This document shows, piece after piece, positions 14,662 through 22,271 of a stretch of 64,000 nucleotides of DNA. The stretch lies in IMG/VR virus record IMGVR_UViG_3300017963_000033, positions 1-64,000 of that record, one strand, 5' to 3'. Positions within the stretch are counted from its first letter, which is position 1; each line of letters begins with the position of its first letter. Source of the stretch: a virus. A program made the translations under genes and the position numbers. The notes under the pieces were generated by a model. It had not been told where the DNA came from, ran no database searches, and worked only from the letters and a program-made list of their open reading frames with translations.

Positions 14662-14882
14662 ACAGTCACAAGATCCTTTTCCCACCTTTCGTCTATCGCA
14701 TCCAGAGGAAGATCGAACGGTACTTCGAGCCCTTCCCCCTGGGCCTCGCCTGCTGCCTTTTTGCCCTGGCTGTCATCTGCGCCGTGTTCAGCCAATGGTT
14801 CTGGTTTGCCATCACCCTGGCCATGGGCCTCAGCACAGTATGGATGTCCTGGCAGATGGCAAGGGATGCGCGTGGACAATGA
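14658..14882 (+). CDS. Small two-span membrane protein
   Basis: 74 residues; AAAAGGAGG upstream. A basic amphipathic N-terminus (VYRIQRKIERYFEPF) precedes two adjacent hydrophobic spans (about 28-45 and 47-64), giving a membrane hairpin. The family is unknown. Confidence 0.65.
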   Translation: MNSHKILFPPFVYRIQRKIERYFEPFPLGLACCLFALAVICAVFSQWFWFAITLAMGLSTVWMSWQMARDARGQ

Positions 14883-15066
14883 CTGGAACACCTGGGCGCT
14901 ACACTATGAGGACAAGACCGTCGTCCTCACCAGCCTCATGTCCCTCGATGAGTTGTGGGAATGGTATGGGGGGCACGGCCTGCTGGACATCGTTCCCTAC
15001 AATCCCACTGAACCTGACCGGGATGATGCCCATCTGGTAAGGGGAGACCATGACGCCGACCTATGA
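14866..15066 (+). CDS. Hypothetical acidic protein
   Basis: 66 residues from ATG at 14866 (AAGGG just upstream), overlapping the preceding gene by 17 bases and the next by 17. Acidic and Trp-rich (DELWEWYGGHG). A GTG at 14872 is an alternative start. The function is unknown. Confidence 0.55.
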   Translation: MRVDNDWNTWALHYEDKTVVLTSLMSLDELWEWYGGHGLLDIVPYNPTEPDRDDAHLVRGDHDADL

Positions 15067-16609
15067 CCGGGACTATATCTACATCCGGGATAGGCCCATC
15101 CTGCACACCACTGCCAGACGGGATTGGGTGTGCGGCACCTGTGAAAGCCCCCTCAAGGGGATCTGGCAAGACAGTCTTATGATCACCGTTTGTGCCAGGG
15201 ATGCCAGTCATCCAGTGGATGGATTCATCCACCAATCGGCCCTAGAGCGCAGGGTCCATCGAGAACTTATGTTCGGTCATGCACTGGCCGAAAAGGAAAG
15301 GAGAACTATGAGTAGACTGAAAGACCGTGACAGGGAGGATGCACCAGGAGTGCCCCTGCGGCTGAGGCTGGGGCGCGTTGGAAAGATCAGGCAGGGCGTC
15401 ATGGCCAAGAACAAGGATGGAAGAGACTACCCGCTGGCCACACCCTATTTCATCATCGAACCGGCAACTACTATCAAAGAGGACAAATATCGAATCCTGT
15501 CGGAGGTCAGGGCTGCGATTGATGCCCTTGTCCCTGGGCAGGATCTGGAAAAGCCCACTGTGTTGCCCATCATCTTCCTCATCAACGATGATGCGATGAT
15601 TGCCCCCGAGTCCTACAAACTCAGGCGCGGCAAAAAGGGGACTGTCTGGTGTGCCGGCAACGGCGAGACCATCCTGTGGAAGCTGGATGACCAATTCCGA
15701 GTTGAGGTCAGCCAGGGGGTCCACGTCAAAACGGGCGAGATCCTGCGTTGCCCAGGAGGGGACAGGGACCATGAGCGCCACCCCTGGTGTGAGGAGTGCA
15801 ACGGCGAGTTTGAACTGAACTTTGCCATCCAGGGCTATGACCGCAGCGGCGTGTGGCTGCTGCGCACCAAGAGCATGAACTTCCGGGACCAGTTTTGGCC
15901 TCAACTGGCCATCGCCCGAGGGTTTGTCCAGCGAGGCGTGGTGCCCACTCTGGCCGATGTGCCGTTCTTGCTGCGCCGGCAGAAAGAATCTATTACGGCT
16001 CCAGTAGGGGCGAACAAAGGTTTGTCCACTGTCGAGATGCCCATCACGTCCATCGAAATCGAACCCGGATTCCTCAAGTGGGCCAGGGGACGGCAGCAAC
16101 GGATGGTTCAGGCGTTGCAGGCCGGGGAAGTGCTGGCCCTCTCGTCAGGGGAAGAGGGATGGCCAGAGGATGAGGAGGACGGATATATCGACGGGGAAGT
16201 GGACGTGCTGCCCGAGACAATGGAGGAGGCAAATAAACCAGCCGACGAACCCGCCCCGCCCCAGCCCAAACCAGAACCCAAAAAGCCTGCGCCCCGTGCA
16301 AGTAAGCTGGCCCCATCCCCGCGAGAGGCAGCGCCCAGGCGTGGTGCGCAAGCCAAGGAGAAACAGGACCAGCCGGTGGATGAGAAGGCTCCCCCGCCGC
16401 CGACGAACCCGGAAACGCTGAAAACCTCCATCAACTGGGTGACCAGCGGAAAGTACGACACGGTGGGGGATGTCTTGAAGGCGCTGAGGCGCATCTTCTC
16501 GAACAACAAGTACACCTGGCCGGTCAACGAACCAGAAGCATACCCTGAACTTCTGACCTTGTTGGTCCAGGACCACCAGGCCAGCGAGGACGCCAAGAAG
16601 GACAAGTGA
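15050..16609 (+). CDS. Zinc-binding protein of a possible recombination-directionality-like family, two in-frame starts
   Basis: 519 residues from 15050 (AAGGGGAG upstream) or 433 from an in-frame ATG at 15308 with its own AAAGGAGA. Residues 1-86 form a separate Cys-containing module (VCGTCE ... VCARD). The main part (about 95-345) is alpha/beta with a zinc cluster (ILRCPGGDRDHERHPWCEECNG) and resembles phage proteins annotated as hydrolase/metal-binding or serine-integrase directionality-factor-like; that link is tentative, since the integrase here is a tyrosine enzyme. A Pro/Glu/Lys-rich linker (375-450) leads to a C-terminal helical domain. Confidence 0.6.
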   Translation: MTPTYDRDYIYIRDRPILHTTARRDWVCGTCESPLKGIWQDSLMITVCARDASHPVDGFIHQSALERRVHRELMFGHALAEKERRTMSRLKDRDREDAPGVPLRLRLGRVGKIRQGVMAKNKDGRDYPLATPYFIIEPATTIKEDKYRILSEVRAAIDALVPGQDLEKPTVLPIIFLINDDAMIAPESYKLRRGKKGTVWCAGNGETILWKLDDQFRVEVSQGVHVKTGEILRCPGGDRDHERHPWCEECNGEFELNFAIQGYDRSGVWLLRTKSMNFRDQFWPQLAIARGFVQRGVVPTLADVPFLLRRQKESITAPVGANKGLSTVEMPITSIEIEPGFLKWARGRQQRMVQALQAGEVLALSSGEEGWPEDEEDGYIDGEVDVLPETMEEANKPADEPAPPQPKPEPKKPAPRASKLAPSPREAAPRRGAQAKEKQDQPVDEKAPPPPTNPETLKTSINWVTSGKYDTVGDVLKALRRIFSNNKYTWPVNEPEAYPELLTLLVQDHQASEDAKKDK

Positions 16610-16615
16610 ACCAGG

Positions 16616-16649
16616 TTGCCCCGCTGGTTCCTCTACGCCAGCGGGGCAA
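16616..16649 (+). terminator. Perfect 12-bp intergenic hairpin
   Basis: TTGCCCCGCTGG (16616-16627) and its complement (16638-16649) enclose 10 bases, between the stop at 16609 and the ribosome-binding site at 16651. There is no T-run, so partial termination or mRNA protection is possible. Confidence 0.6.
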
Positions 16650-16666
16650 TAGAAAGGAGACAAACA

Positions 16667-17554
16667 GTGAGAGAACATTTTCAGGATTTCAATTTCCAGA
16701 GCGCCACCCTGGAAGTGATTGAGCAAGTGGCCGGCATCATGGGACAATACCGCCGCATGGGGTTTGTGCTAACCGTGCGACAGGTATACTATCAACTTGT
16801 TGCGAGGGGCCTCATTGAGAACTCGCTTTCCTCCTACAAGCGCATCGTCAACATTGTGGGCAATGCCCGACTGGCCGGCATGTTGGATTGGGGCCTCATC
16901 GAGGATAGAGAACGCCCGGTACACTATCCAGGTCATTGGGATGGTGCCAGCGACATTGCACAATCCGCCTATCACAGCTTCCGGGTGAATCGTTGGAAAT
17001 ACCAACCCTGGCATGTGGAAGTGATGTGCGAGAAAAAGGCCCTTGAAGGCGTCCTGCGCCCCGTCTGCGCAAGGCTGGATGTCAGATTTCAGGCTAACCG
17101 GGGCTACAGCAGCCTCACGGCAATGTACGAGACTGGGAAGCGCCTGGAGAGAATGGTTGCTGGTGGAAAAGATGTTGCCATCCTATACTTTGGCGATCAT
17201 GATCCAAGCGGCATGGATATGGACCGTGACATCGCAGAGAGGCTGTCGATGTTTTCCCGGTGCCGTGTTGAGGTCGAGCGGCTTGCCCTCCTCATGGACC
17301 AAATCGAGGAGATGGACATTCCAGAGAACCCTGCCAAGCTGACAGATAGCCGTGCCGATGGATACATCGCCCAATATGGCATGTCCTCTTGGGAGCTGGA
17401 CGCCATGGAGCCGCAGACTATGGCAGACCTCGTGGAGGGTGCCATCTTGAGTTTTCGGGACGAAAGCATTCATGCCGAAGCGATGGACTTTGAAGAAGAA
17501 GAGAAAGAAAAGCTGTCCGCATTCATCCAGGACAATGAGGACAGCACCTACTGA
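16667..17554 (+). CDS. Orphan Spo11/topoisomerase VI-A-like protein (Mini-A-type candidate)
   Basis: 295 residues from a GTG at 16667 behind AGAAAGGAGAC. Near residues 35-43 is TVRQVYYQ, matching the catalytic-tyrosine motif (R-x-V/I-Y-Y) of the winged-helix CAP domain of topoisomerase VI A and Spo11 (Tyr41/Tyr42). A Toprim-like domain follows: Glu122 in a VMCEKKAL strand-loop and Asp177/Asp179 in LYFGDHDPSGMDMD, which would bind Mg2+. No B (GHKL ATPase) subunit is encoded in the window. Families lacking the B subunit (Mini-A) are known on mobile elements. DNA cleavage through a 5'-tyrosyl link is the predicted chemistry; the biological role is unknown. Confidence 0.65.
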   Translation: MREHFQDFNFQSATLEVIEQVAGIMGQYRRMGFVLTVRQVYYQLVARGLIENSLSSYKRIVNIVGNARLAGMLDWGLIEDRERPVHYPGHWDGASDIAQSAYHSFRVNRWKYQPWHVEVMCEKKALEGVLRPVCARLDVRFQANRGYSSLTAMYETGKRLERMVAGGKDVAILYFGDHDPSGMDMDRDIAERLSMFSRCRVEVERLALLMDQIEEMDIPENPAKLTDSRADGYIAQYGMSSWELDAMEPQTMADLVEGAILSFRDESIHAEAMDFEEEEKEKLSAFIQDNEDSTY

Positions 17555-17566
17555 AAGGAGACAAAC

Positions 17567-17983
17567 ATGCCAAATATCAGGACCAGGCGCAGATACGGCA
17601 AGCACGAACAACGCCCGCCCCATCTGGACTACTGGATGCCAACAACCTCCTACCAGAGCTGCCCGACCTGCGGGGATGTACTGACCTGGCTTTGCCCAGA
17701 GTGCAAGGACAACTATACCTACCAGGAGTATCTTGACGTTTGGGAGGAGCACTTTGGGGATGAAACCACGGGAGAAATAACCTCTTGGCACAGTGGAGTT
17801 TCAAGACAAAACATCGTCCACAGGCTGTCAAGGAGGCAATTTCAGCAATCACTTGCCATCGTAGGCCGCAATGGGCGATGGATTGATAAGGAACTAAAGA
17901 AACCTTTCGAGGAACAGGATGGCCAGTGGGTGGACAAGTTGTTTGCCGAATCATTTCCGCACGAATTGCGGCTATTCATGTAG
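17567..17983 (+). CDS. Zinc-ribbon protein downstream of the Spo11-like gene
   Basis: 138 residues, AAAGGAGAC upstream, 12 bases after the previous stop. The N-terminus is basic; residues about 32-46 form a zinc ribbon (CPTCGDVLTWLCPEC) and the C-terminal half is helical. Its position suggests a partner of the Spo11-like protein or simply another small zinc protein of this arm. Confidence 0.65.
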   Translation: MPNIRTRRRYGKHEQRPPHLDYWMPTTSYQSCPTCGDVLTWLCPECKDNYTYQEYLDVWEEHFGDETTGEITSWHSGVSRQNIVHRLSRRQFQQSLAIVGRNGRWIDKELKKPFEEQDGQWVDKLFAESFPHELRLFM

Positions 17984-18001
17984 GAGCAGAGAGGAGAACG
18001 C

Positions 18002-18343
18002 ATGACAGAGGCAGAAGAAATGACGGAGTTACAGTCACTAGATGATGCAGTCCCATTCCTGGGACACTACATTGTCTGGCGTCAACACGATTCTCTTTGG
18101 GAACCAACCCATTGGAATACATACCGTGGCTACCTAGAGCGCGTAAAACAACCATATCGTGGGCTCGGGATGGGGTATCCCATCGTGAGGGAAATCATAA
18201 ACAATGTGCATTCTATGAGCGCCATCGCAGAGGGAAAGATCACTAAAGGCAACAGGATGCAGGTGCGTTTGGCATCCCAAAATGAAATCGCAAGCATGGA
18301 ACTGTCCTATGGGAGGAAGCCGCTGGGGGAGGAAGCCGCATGA
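18002..18343 (+). CDS. Hypothetical protein
   Basis: 113 residues, AGAGAGGAGA upstream. An acidic N-terminus, Trp-rich middle and basic C-terminal half; no known motif. The next gene starts within its stop (ATGA). Confidence 0.6.
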   Translation: MTEAEEMTELQSLDDAVPFLGHYIVWRQHDSLWEPTHWNTYRGYLERVKQPYRGLGMGYPIVREIINNVHSMSAIAEGKITKGNRMQVRLASQNEIASMELSYGRKPLGEEAA

Positions 18344-18735
18344 ACACAGACCGCCAACTGATCATAACCCTCGTCGCCCCTGAGCATTATCACATCCAGT
18401 GGGGAACCAAGGTGCGAACAGGGTTCACCTGGGACGAGATGCTGGGCGAGGTCGCCCATCTCACGTGCCCCCGCGATGGGGGGGGATGGCAAGAAAAGCT
18501 ATTCTGCTCCATGCGCCCCGAAGAGGTCTGCAAATGTGGGCGTAGGAAGAACCGCAGCGACGACCTGTGTGTGGACTGCCGGCTGATCGAACCAGCACCC
18601 GAGCAGAAACTGGGCACCTGCACCATCTGCCACCAACCCATCTACCAGACGATCATGGCAAACCTGTGGGCGCACAAGGATGCCAGCCTGAACCTGGACC
18701 ATGTGGCCGAGCCGGTAGAGGAGGATGGGGAATGA
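18340..18735 (+). CDS. Protein with two zinc knuckles
   Basis: 131 residues. Residues about 64-80 (CKCGRRKNRSDDLCVDC) and 93-96 (CTIC) with downstream His residues suggest one or two zinc sites. The N-terminal 50 residues include a strand-rich part. Overlaps both neighbours by 4 bases, so it is part of a coupled run from 18002 to 19195. Confidence 0.6.
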   Translation: MNTDRQLIITLVAPEHYHIQWGTKVRTGFTWDEMLGEVAHLTCPRDGGGWQEKLFCSMRPEEVCKCGRRKNRSDDLCVDCRLIEPAPEQKLGTCTICHQPIYQTIMANLWAHKDASLNLDHVAEPVEEDGE

Positions 18736-18983
18736 GAGATTTCTTTTGGGAAGTTCTCCTCATCTTCCTCGTCGTCATAGGGACTGGGGTTGTCGTCGGC
18801 CTCATTGTGATTGATGACACACAATACGCCTTCGACATCGAGTGCTGCCAGGTAGAAACAGATACCTGCTACCACGAAACAGGCATCTACGGCTATGGCT
18901 TCCCCGACTGCCCAGACGGCTTTGAGTTCAAGCATGGGGAGTTGTGGACGGTCGATGAGTTCCTGGCTGGAGGGGGTGAATGA
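18732..18983 (+). CDS. Membrane-anchored Cys-rich protein
   Basis: 83 residues; GGATGGGGA upstream. One N-terminal span (about 6-27) is followed by a domain with four Cys residues (ECCQVETDTCYHET ... FPDCPDG) that is probably outside the cytoplasm, where disulfides could form. Possibly a surface or superinfection-exclusion protein, but that is inference. Confidence 0.6.
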   Translation: MRDFFWEVLLIFLVVIGTGVVVGLIVIDDTQYAFDIECCQVETDTCYHETGIYGYGFPDCPDGFEFKHGELWTVDEFLAGGGE

Positions 18984-19195
18984 TGGGCGCAAGAGAGTCC
19001 GAAATCCTGACCTTCATCAAGGGGTACATCGAGGAGCACGGCTTTGCCCCCACCATCCGGGAAATCTGTGATGCCACATGCTGCCGCTCTACCAGCACGG
19101 TGGCCTACAACCTGGATTCCCTGGAGCGGAGGGGGTTGATCACCAGGGAGCAGGGGAAGGCGAGGACGATTCGATTGGTAGGAAAGGAGGAGTGA
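18980..19195 (+). CDS. LexA-type winged-helix DNA-binding protein without protease domain
   Basis: 71 residues corresponding to the N-terminal domain of LexA: helix 1 (ESEILTFIKGYIEEHG), APTIREICDAT as helix 2, STSTVAYNLDSLERRG as recognition helix and a two-strand wing (LITREQGKARTIRL). LexA proper has a C-terminal Ser-Lys peptidase and linker; both are missing, so it cannot self-cleave. It may be an SOS-box competitor or repressor regulated in another way. Confidence 0.8.
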   Translation: MMGARESEILTFIKGYIEEHGFAPTIREICDATCCRSTSTVAYNLDSLERRGLITREQGKARTIRLVGKEE

Positions 19196-19521
19196 TGGCA
19201 TCACCAGAGAAGCACGAAACCCATTGCCCAAATCCGCAATGCGCAGACATCGTAGCCAGCCATGGGGAACCGTATCACCGAGTTTATCCCTCGCATGATA
19301 AGGATTATGTGGCTCGGTGTGAACAATGCGGGGGGAGACTGACCCATGATGGCAAGTGGGTCTACATCTGTGTGACCTGCAACAAGGAGGTTGATGAACT
19401 GTTTGGCCTATTCGTCCCCCACAACTGCAAGGAGTGCCAGCAGAACTTGCTGGATGAGCAGCGGCGTTCGGGGAACATCTGTGGGATGTGCCGACAACCA
19501 CGGGCACTGTGCTGTTGCTGA
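19195..19521 (+). CDS. Multi-Cys zinc-finger protein
   Basis: 108 residues, AAAGGAGGAG upstream, overlapping the LexA-like stop by 1 base. At least four CxxC-type pairs (CEQCGG, CVTCNKE, CKECQQN, CGMCRQP) plus a terminal CCC suggest two treble-clef zinc sites. Probable nucleic-acid or protein adaptor. Confidence 0.65.
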   Translation: MASPEKHETHCPNPQCADIVASHGEPYHRVYPSHDKDYVARCEQCGGRLTHDGKWVYICVTCNKEVDELFGLFVPHNCKECQQNLLDEQRRSGNICGMCRQPRALCCC

Positions 19522-19536
19522 AATTGGCTTGACAAA

Positions 19537-20064
19537 ATGATCTGGACTATCTCGCACAGAGCCGACTCCGCAGCATTGCCAATCGCGGACAGGCATTACA
19601 ATCGCCAAAAGCCGGGAACGCCGCAATTTGTCCCGCCTGGGCGCTGCCTGGTCTTGCTGACAGACGACAGAACGGCGCTTTGGGTCACATCCTGGCCTTT
19701 TGCAAAATATGTTAAACACGCATGGCCAGGCGCTTGGATCAATTCGCTTTTTCGCAATGAGGGACAATATAAAGCCAGCGAACTAATCCGCAGCGCCGTC
19801 GCTGTTACTATAAGTTTTTGGCCCAATGTGCCAGAGTTGGGAATGATCACCTTCATTGATCCCCGACACGTCAAGCCAATCAAAAGGCGAGGCCACGACA
19901 CGTGGGGCTATACTTACCTCAAGGCAGGATTTGAGCCAGCCACCCCAGCGACAACTGCTGGCGGATTACTCGCTTTCCAGATGACGCCCGACCGAATGCC
20001 TAAACCAGCCCTGGCAATAGGTCAACAAATAAAATTGGGTCTTGACAGGTGCTGGAAACTGTGA
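19537..20064 (+). CDS. Phage protein of possible GNAT/Mom-like fold
   Basis: 175 residues. Motifs typical of a recurrent phage family are seen: an ADRHYNRQ start region, PPGRCLVLLTDD, ALWVTSWPF, a SLFRNEG segment and the end GYTYLKAGFEPA, which resembles the last strand-helix of GNAT acyltransferases (KAGF). Phage Mu Mom, a DNA-modifying GNAT, has a comparable size, but the relation is only suggested. The start is unusual: no ribosome-binding site precedes the ATG, and its 3' end overlaps the next promoter. Confidence 0.5.
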   Translation: MIWTISHRADSAALPIADRHYNRQKPGTPQFVPPGRCLVLLTDDRTALWVTSWPFAKYVKHAWPGAWINSLFRNEGQYKASELIRSAVAVTISFWPNVPELGMITFIDPRHVKPIKRRGHDTWGYTYLKAGFEPATPATTAGGLLAFQMTPDRMPKPALAIGQQIKLGLDRCWKL

Positions 20065-20070
20065 TATACT
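20042..20070 (+). promoter_or_regulatory. Sigma70-type promoter for the structured RNA
   Basis: TTGACA (20042-20047), 17 bases, TATACT (20065-20070). About 40 bases including AAATTGGGTC upstream and the spacer are nearly the same as at the 27352 promoter. Transcription should start near 20077, in front of the long structured RNA. Confidence 0.85.
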
Positions 20071-20076
20071 TGATAT

Positions 20077-20250
20077 TGGATTCGTTGGGAGTGACGCCCC
20101 AACTTTTAACATAAGGCGACTGGCATAGAAGGCCCTTGTGGTTTCTCACATGGGCGGTTACGGAATCTACGTGCCGTAGGTGGCAGCGTCAACGTAGAAT
20201 TGTCCAGTCGCCGCCGTACCGTCCAGGTGAGAAGCACCAAGGGCTTTTTT
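20077..20250 (+). ncRNA. Structured non-coding RNA with pseudoknot and terminal T-run
   Basis: About 174 nt from the predicted start to TTTTTT at 20245-20250. Helix A: GGCGACTGG (20115-20123) with its perfect complement at 20204-20212. Helix B: 20132-20157 with 20219-20244 (about 21 of 26 paired) continued by TACGG 20159-20163 with CCGTA 20214-20218. Inside B are TCTACG/CGTAGA (20166-20171 with 20193-20198) and TGCC/GGCA (20172-20175 with 20182-20185). A and B cross (5'A, 5'B, 3'A, 3'B), giving a pseudoknot. A further hairpin GTTGGG/CCCAAC lies near the 5' end. It ends 22 bases before the next gene, so it could be a free small RNA or a terminating leader. No known RNA family is recognised. 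Confidence 0.75.
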
Positions 20251-20272
20251 ATTGACCTGAGAGGAGAAACAG

Positions 20273-20614
20273 ATGCCTAACATCGCGCTCTACCAAACAC
20301 AGGACATGATAAACGACTACCACGCCTCGCTGGCCGAGTTCAAAACCTGCCAGCGGCTGCTCACCCTCCTAGAGGCCGACGTGCGCTCCGAACAGGGACG
20401 CAACCCGGTCAGGGGGAGCATGGCCCGACAGGAGATGGCCAAGACTCGCAGACACATCCGCCACCTGCAAGAAAGGCTGTCTGGCAACGAACAAATCCTG
20501 CGGGCCATCCGCCGAGAGCTGGAGCGCCGGCAGGCTCCACAACTGGACGACCTGCCCGAGATCCCGCAGGTGGTCGAGATCCGATGGGGGTTCCGTGAGG
20601 GAAGAGATGGCTAA
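20273..20614 (+). CDS. Coiled-coil protein
   Basis: 113 residues, GAGAGGAGA upstream. Residues about 8-92 are nearly all helical and charged (MAKTRRHIRHLQERLSGNEQ), indicating a coiled coil. It directly follows the structured RNA and may be regulated by read-through of its terminator. The function is unknown. Confidence 0.65.
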   Translation: MPNIALYQTQDMINDYHASLAEFKTCQRLLTLLEADVRSEQGRNPVRGSMARQEMAKTRRHIRHLQERLSGNEQILRAIRRELERRQAPQLDDLPEIPQVVEIRWGFREGRDG

Positions 20615-21089
20615 TAAACCCCTACTCTACCGTGTCGAACTTCCTGATGTCGAAGTAGAGGTCTTGGATACAGGTTTTGTCATCATCCCTGCCAGCAGGT
20701 TCAGAAGCCCATGGGAACAGCACAGCGTCTATACTGAGATTGCAAGGGAACTGGCCTACTTCCATGCTGAGGAGGGACCCTACACAATCAACATTGGCCT
20801 CATGGAATGCCAGGTCACCGTCCTCAACTACCTGGACCAGGAGGGCCATGGCATTGTTGTCTGGGAATACTACATCCCCCAGAATGACACCGCCCCCGAG
20901 CCCCAATACACCCTCATCGACCAGGAGGGCCGGCAGCCAGCCGCAGTCAACTATGACCCCATCTGCATCGCTCCCCCCAACAGCACCGTGTCTTTCCGCC
21001 GTGCCTCTGAGGACCCGAGGGACACGTGCCCTGTGGAGCATATCATGGTTTTGGGGATTGTGCTGATGCGGCCTGGGGAGGAAGCATGA
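20607..21089 (+). CDS. Hypothetical protein
   Basis: 160 residues from ATG 20607 with GAGGGAAGAG upstream; a GTG at 20595 is less likely. It overlaps the preceding gene by 8 bases. Mixed alpha/beta and acidic, with a stretch resembling a small beta-rich domain; no motif recognised. Confidence 0.65.
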   Translation: MANKPLLYRVELPDVEVEVLDTGFVIIPASRFRSPWEQHSVYTEIARELAYFHAEEGPYTINIGLMECQVTVLNYLDQEGHGIVVWEYYIPQNDTAPEPQYTLIDQEGRQPAAVNYDPICIAPPNSTVSFRRASEDPRDTCPVEHIMVLGIVLMRPGEEA

Positions 21090-21427
21090 TCTTCCTGCCG
21101 ATGGAGGAGATGACGCGAAAGGCTATTCTGTTGGAAATGTATCGCCAGGGTACAATGCTGGTAATAGATACAGAACACTTTCATGCTTCCTCTGAGGAAT
21201 ATGAGCGGCACCATACCAAGCTACAACACCTACTGATAGGCACCTTTGAGCGCAAACAAAAGGCTATCGAGGAACACTGGAAACGGTGGGAAGATACTGG
21301 GCTGTCTGGATTCAGGCTTGAAGATGATGCCCTGATCTATGAGGATACTTGGTGGGTGCGACTGGCTGAGGATCTGAGATTACTTTTGGATGATATGGAA
21401 CTGACACAGAAAGGAGACCAACTATGA
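21086..21427 (+). CDS. Hypothetical helical protein
   Basis: 113 residues from 21086, overlapping the previous stop by 4 bases, GGGGAGGAAG upstream. Strongly helical and charged, with Trp-rich end segments. The final codons contain the AGAAAGGAGACC that serves the mini-ORF at 21424. The function is unknown. Confidence 0.6.
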   Translation: MIFLPMEEMTRKAILLEMYRQGTMLVIDTEHFHASSEEYERHHTKLQHLLIGTFERKQKAIEEHWKRWEDTGLSGFRLEDDALIYEDTWWVRLAEDLRLLLDDMELTQKGDQL

Positions 21428-21447
21428 AACAGGGAGGCTTTCTGTGA
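21424..21447 (+). CDS. Seven-residue leader peptide
   Basis: ATG at 21424, strong AGAAAGGAGACC upstream, reading MKQGGFL and ending in a TGA at 21445-21447 that overlaps the GTG start of the next gene. The second binding site GGGAGG lies inside it, so its translation could open or mask the start of the replication initiator. Confidence 0.45.
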   Translation: MKQGGFL

Positions 21448-22271
21448 GTACACAATCTGAGGAATTCGCTTTCCGCAACCCGGTCAAGCAAGTCGGCTTT
21501 GCCCAGCTTGAACACGTCATCGCTTTAGATCACGAACTGAGTGATGGGGCCTATCGCACCCTGGCCCTCTACATGAAGTATGCCCAGCAAAAGGACACAT
21601 GCTTTCCGGGTATCGAGCGCATAGCAAAGGACAGGGGGAAGAACGTAAGCACCATCTCCCGACACAATGCAGAACTTGAAGCCCTGGGTTACATCACCCG
21701 CCAGCGCAGGACAGGCACAACCACATTGACCTACATCGAGGACGTATATGAGATCCCCCGCCTCAAGGCTGTTGCCACCGATGAATTGTCACATCGCAAT
21801 AATGATAGGTGTAAAGTTGCAATAACGCAATCTGTAACGTTGCAAAAATGCGATGTAGAAGAAGAACAAGGGGAAGGAGAACAAGGGGAAGAATATACTA
21901 TGGTGCCTACGGCACCGGATTCTCCATCTCCTGCTATTGAATCCCCTAGAACTTTTCAGGACTGGGAACAGTTTTTGCTGGAGGCTCCCAACAAACCGGC
22001 TGCACTCCGCATCATGGCCGTGTCCCTTTATGGTGCCGGCAAGGTGCCAGAAGATAACTATGGCATGATTGGACGGGCCTTGAAAAAACATGATCTGCAC
22101 TACATGGCCGGCCTGTTATGGCAGTGGAGTGCTCGGCCTCCCAATGGGGACCCATTCAAGTATGTCATAGGAATTATGAATGCCAAAAACGGAAACAGAC
22201 GACACACCGTCCCAGTAGACCGCAAACGAGAGGAGGAAGAATTTGACTACGCAAACAGCCAGCAGTGGTGA
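21444..22271 (+). CDS. Replication initiator-like helix-turn-helix protein
   Basis: 275 residues from a GTG at 21444 (GGGAGG 7 bases upstream). Residues about 28-85 form a winged helix of the HTH_36/phage replication-protein type (DGAYRTLALYMKYAQ, then ERIAKDRGKNVSTISRHNAELEALG, then a wing RRTGTTTLTY). A Glu-rich linker (about 138-155) and a helical C-terminal domain (about 170-265), reminiscent of DnaD-like primosome domains, follow. It sits directly upstream of a DnaC-like loader, the usual phage initiator-loader pair. Confidence 0.7.
   Translation: MSTQSEEFAFRNPVKQVGFAQLEHVIALDHELSDGAYRTLALYMKYAQQKDTCFPGIERIAKDRGKNVSTISRHNAELEALGYITRQRRTGTTTLTYIEDVYEIPRLKAVATDELSHRNNDRCKVAITQSVTLQKCDVEEEQGEGEQGEEYTMVPTAPDSPSPAIESPRTFQDWEQFLLEAPNKPAALRIMAVSLYGAGKVPEDNYGMIGRALKKHDLHYMAGLLWQWSARPPNGDPFKYVIGIMNAKNGNRRHTVPVDRKREEEEFDYANSQQW

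Noticed and set aside
20115-20244. HDV-like ribozyme
   Set aside because: The strand order of helices A and B is similar, but there is no P4 stem or J4/2 catalytic strand between the 3' arms and no P1.1.
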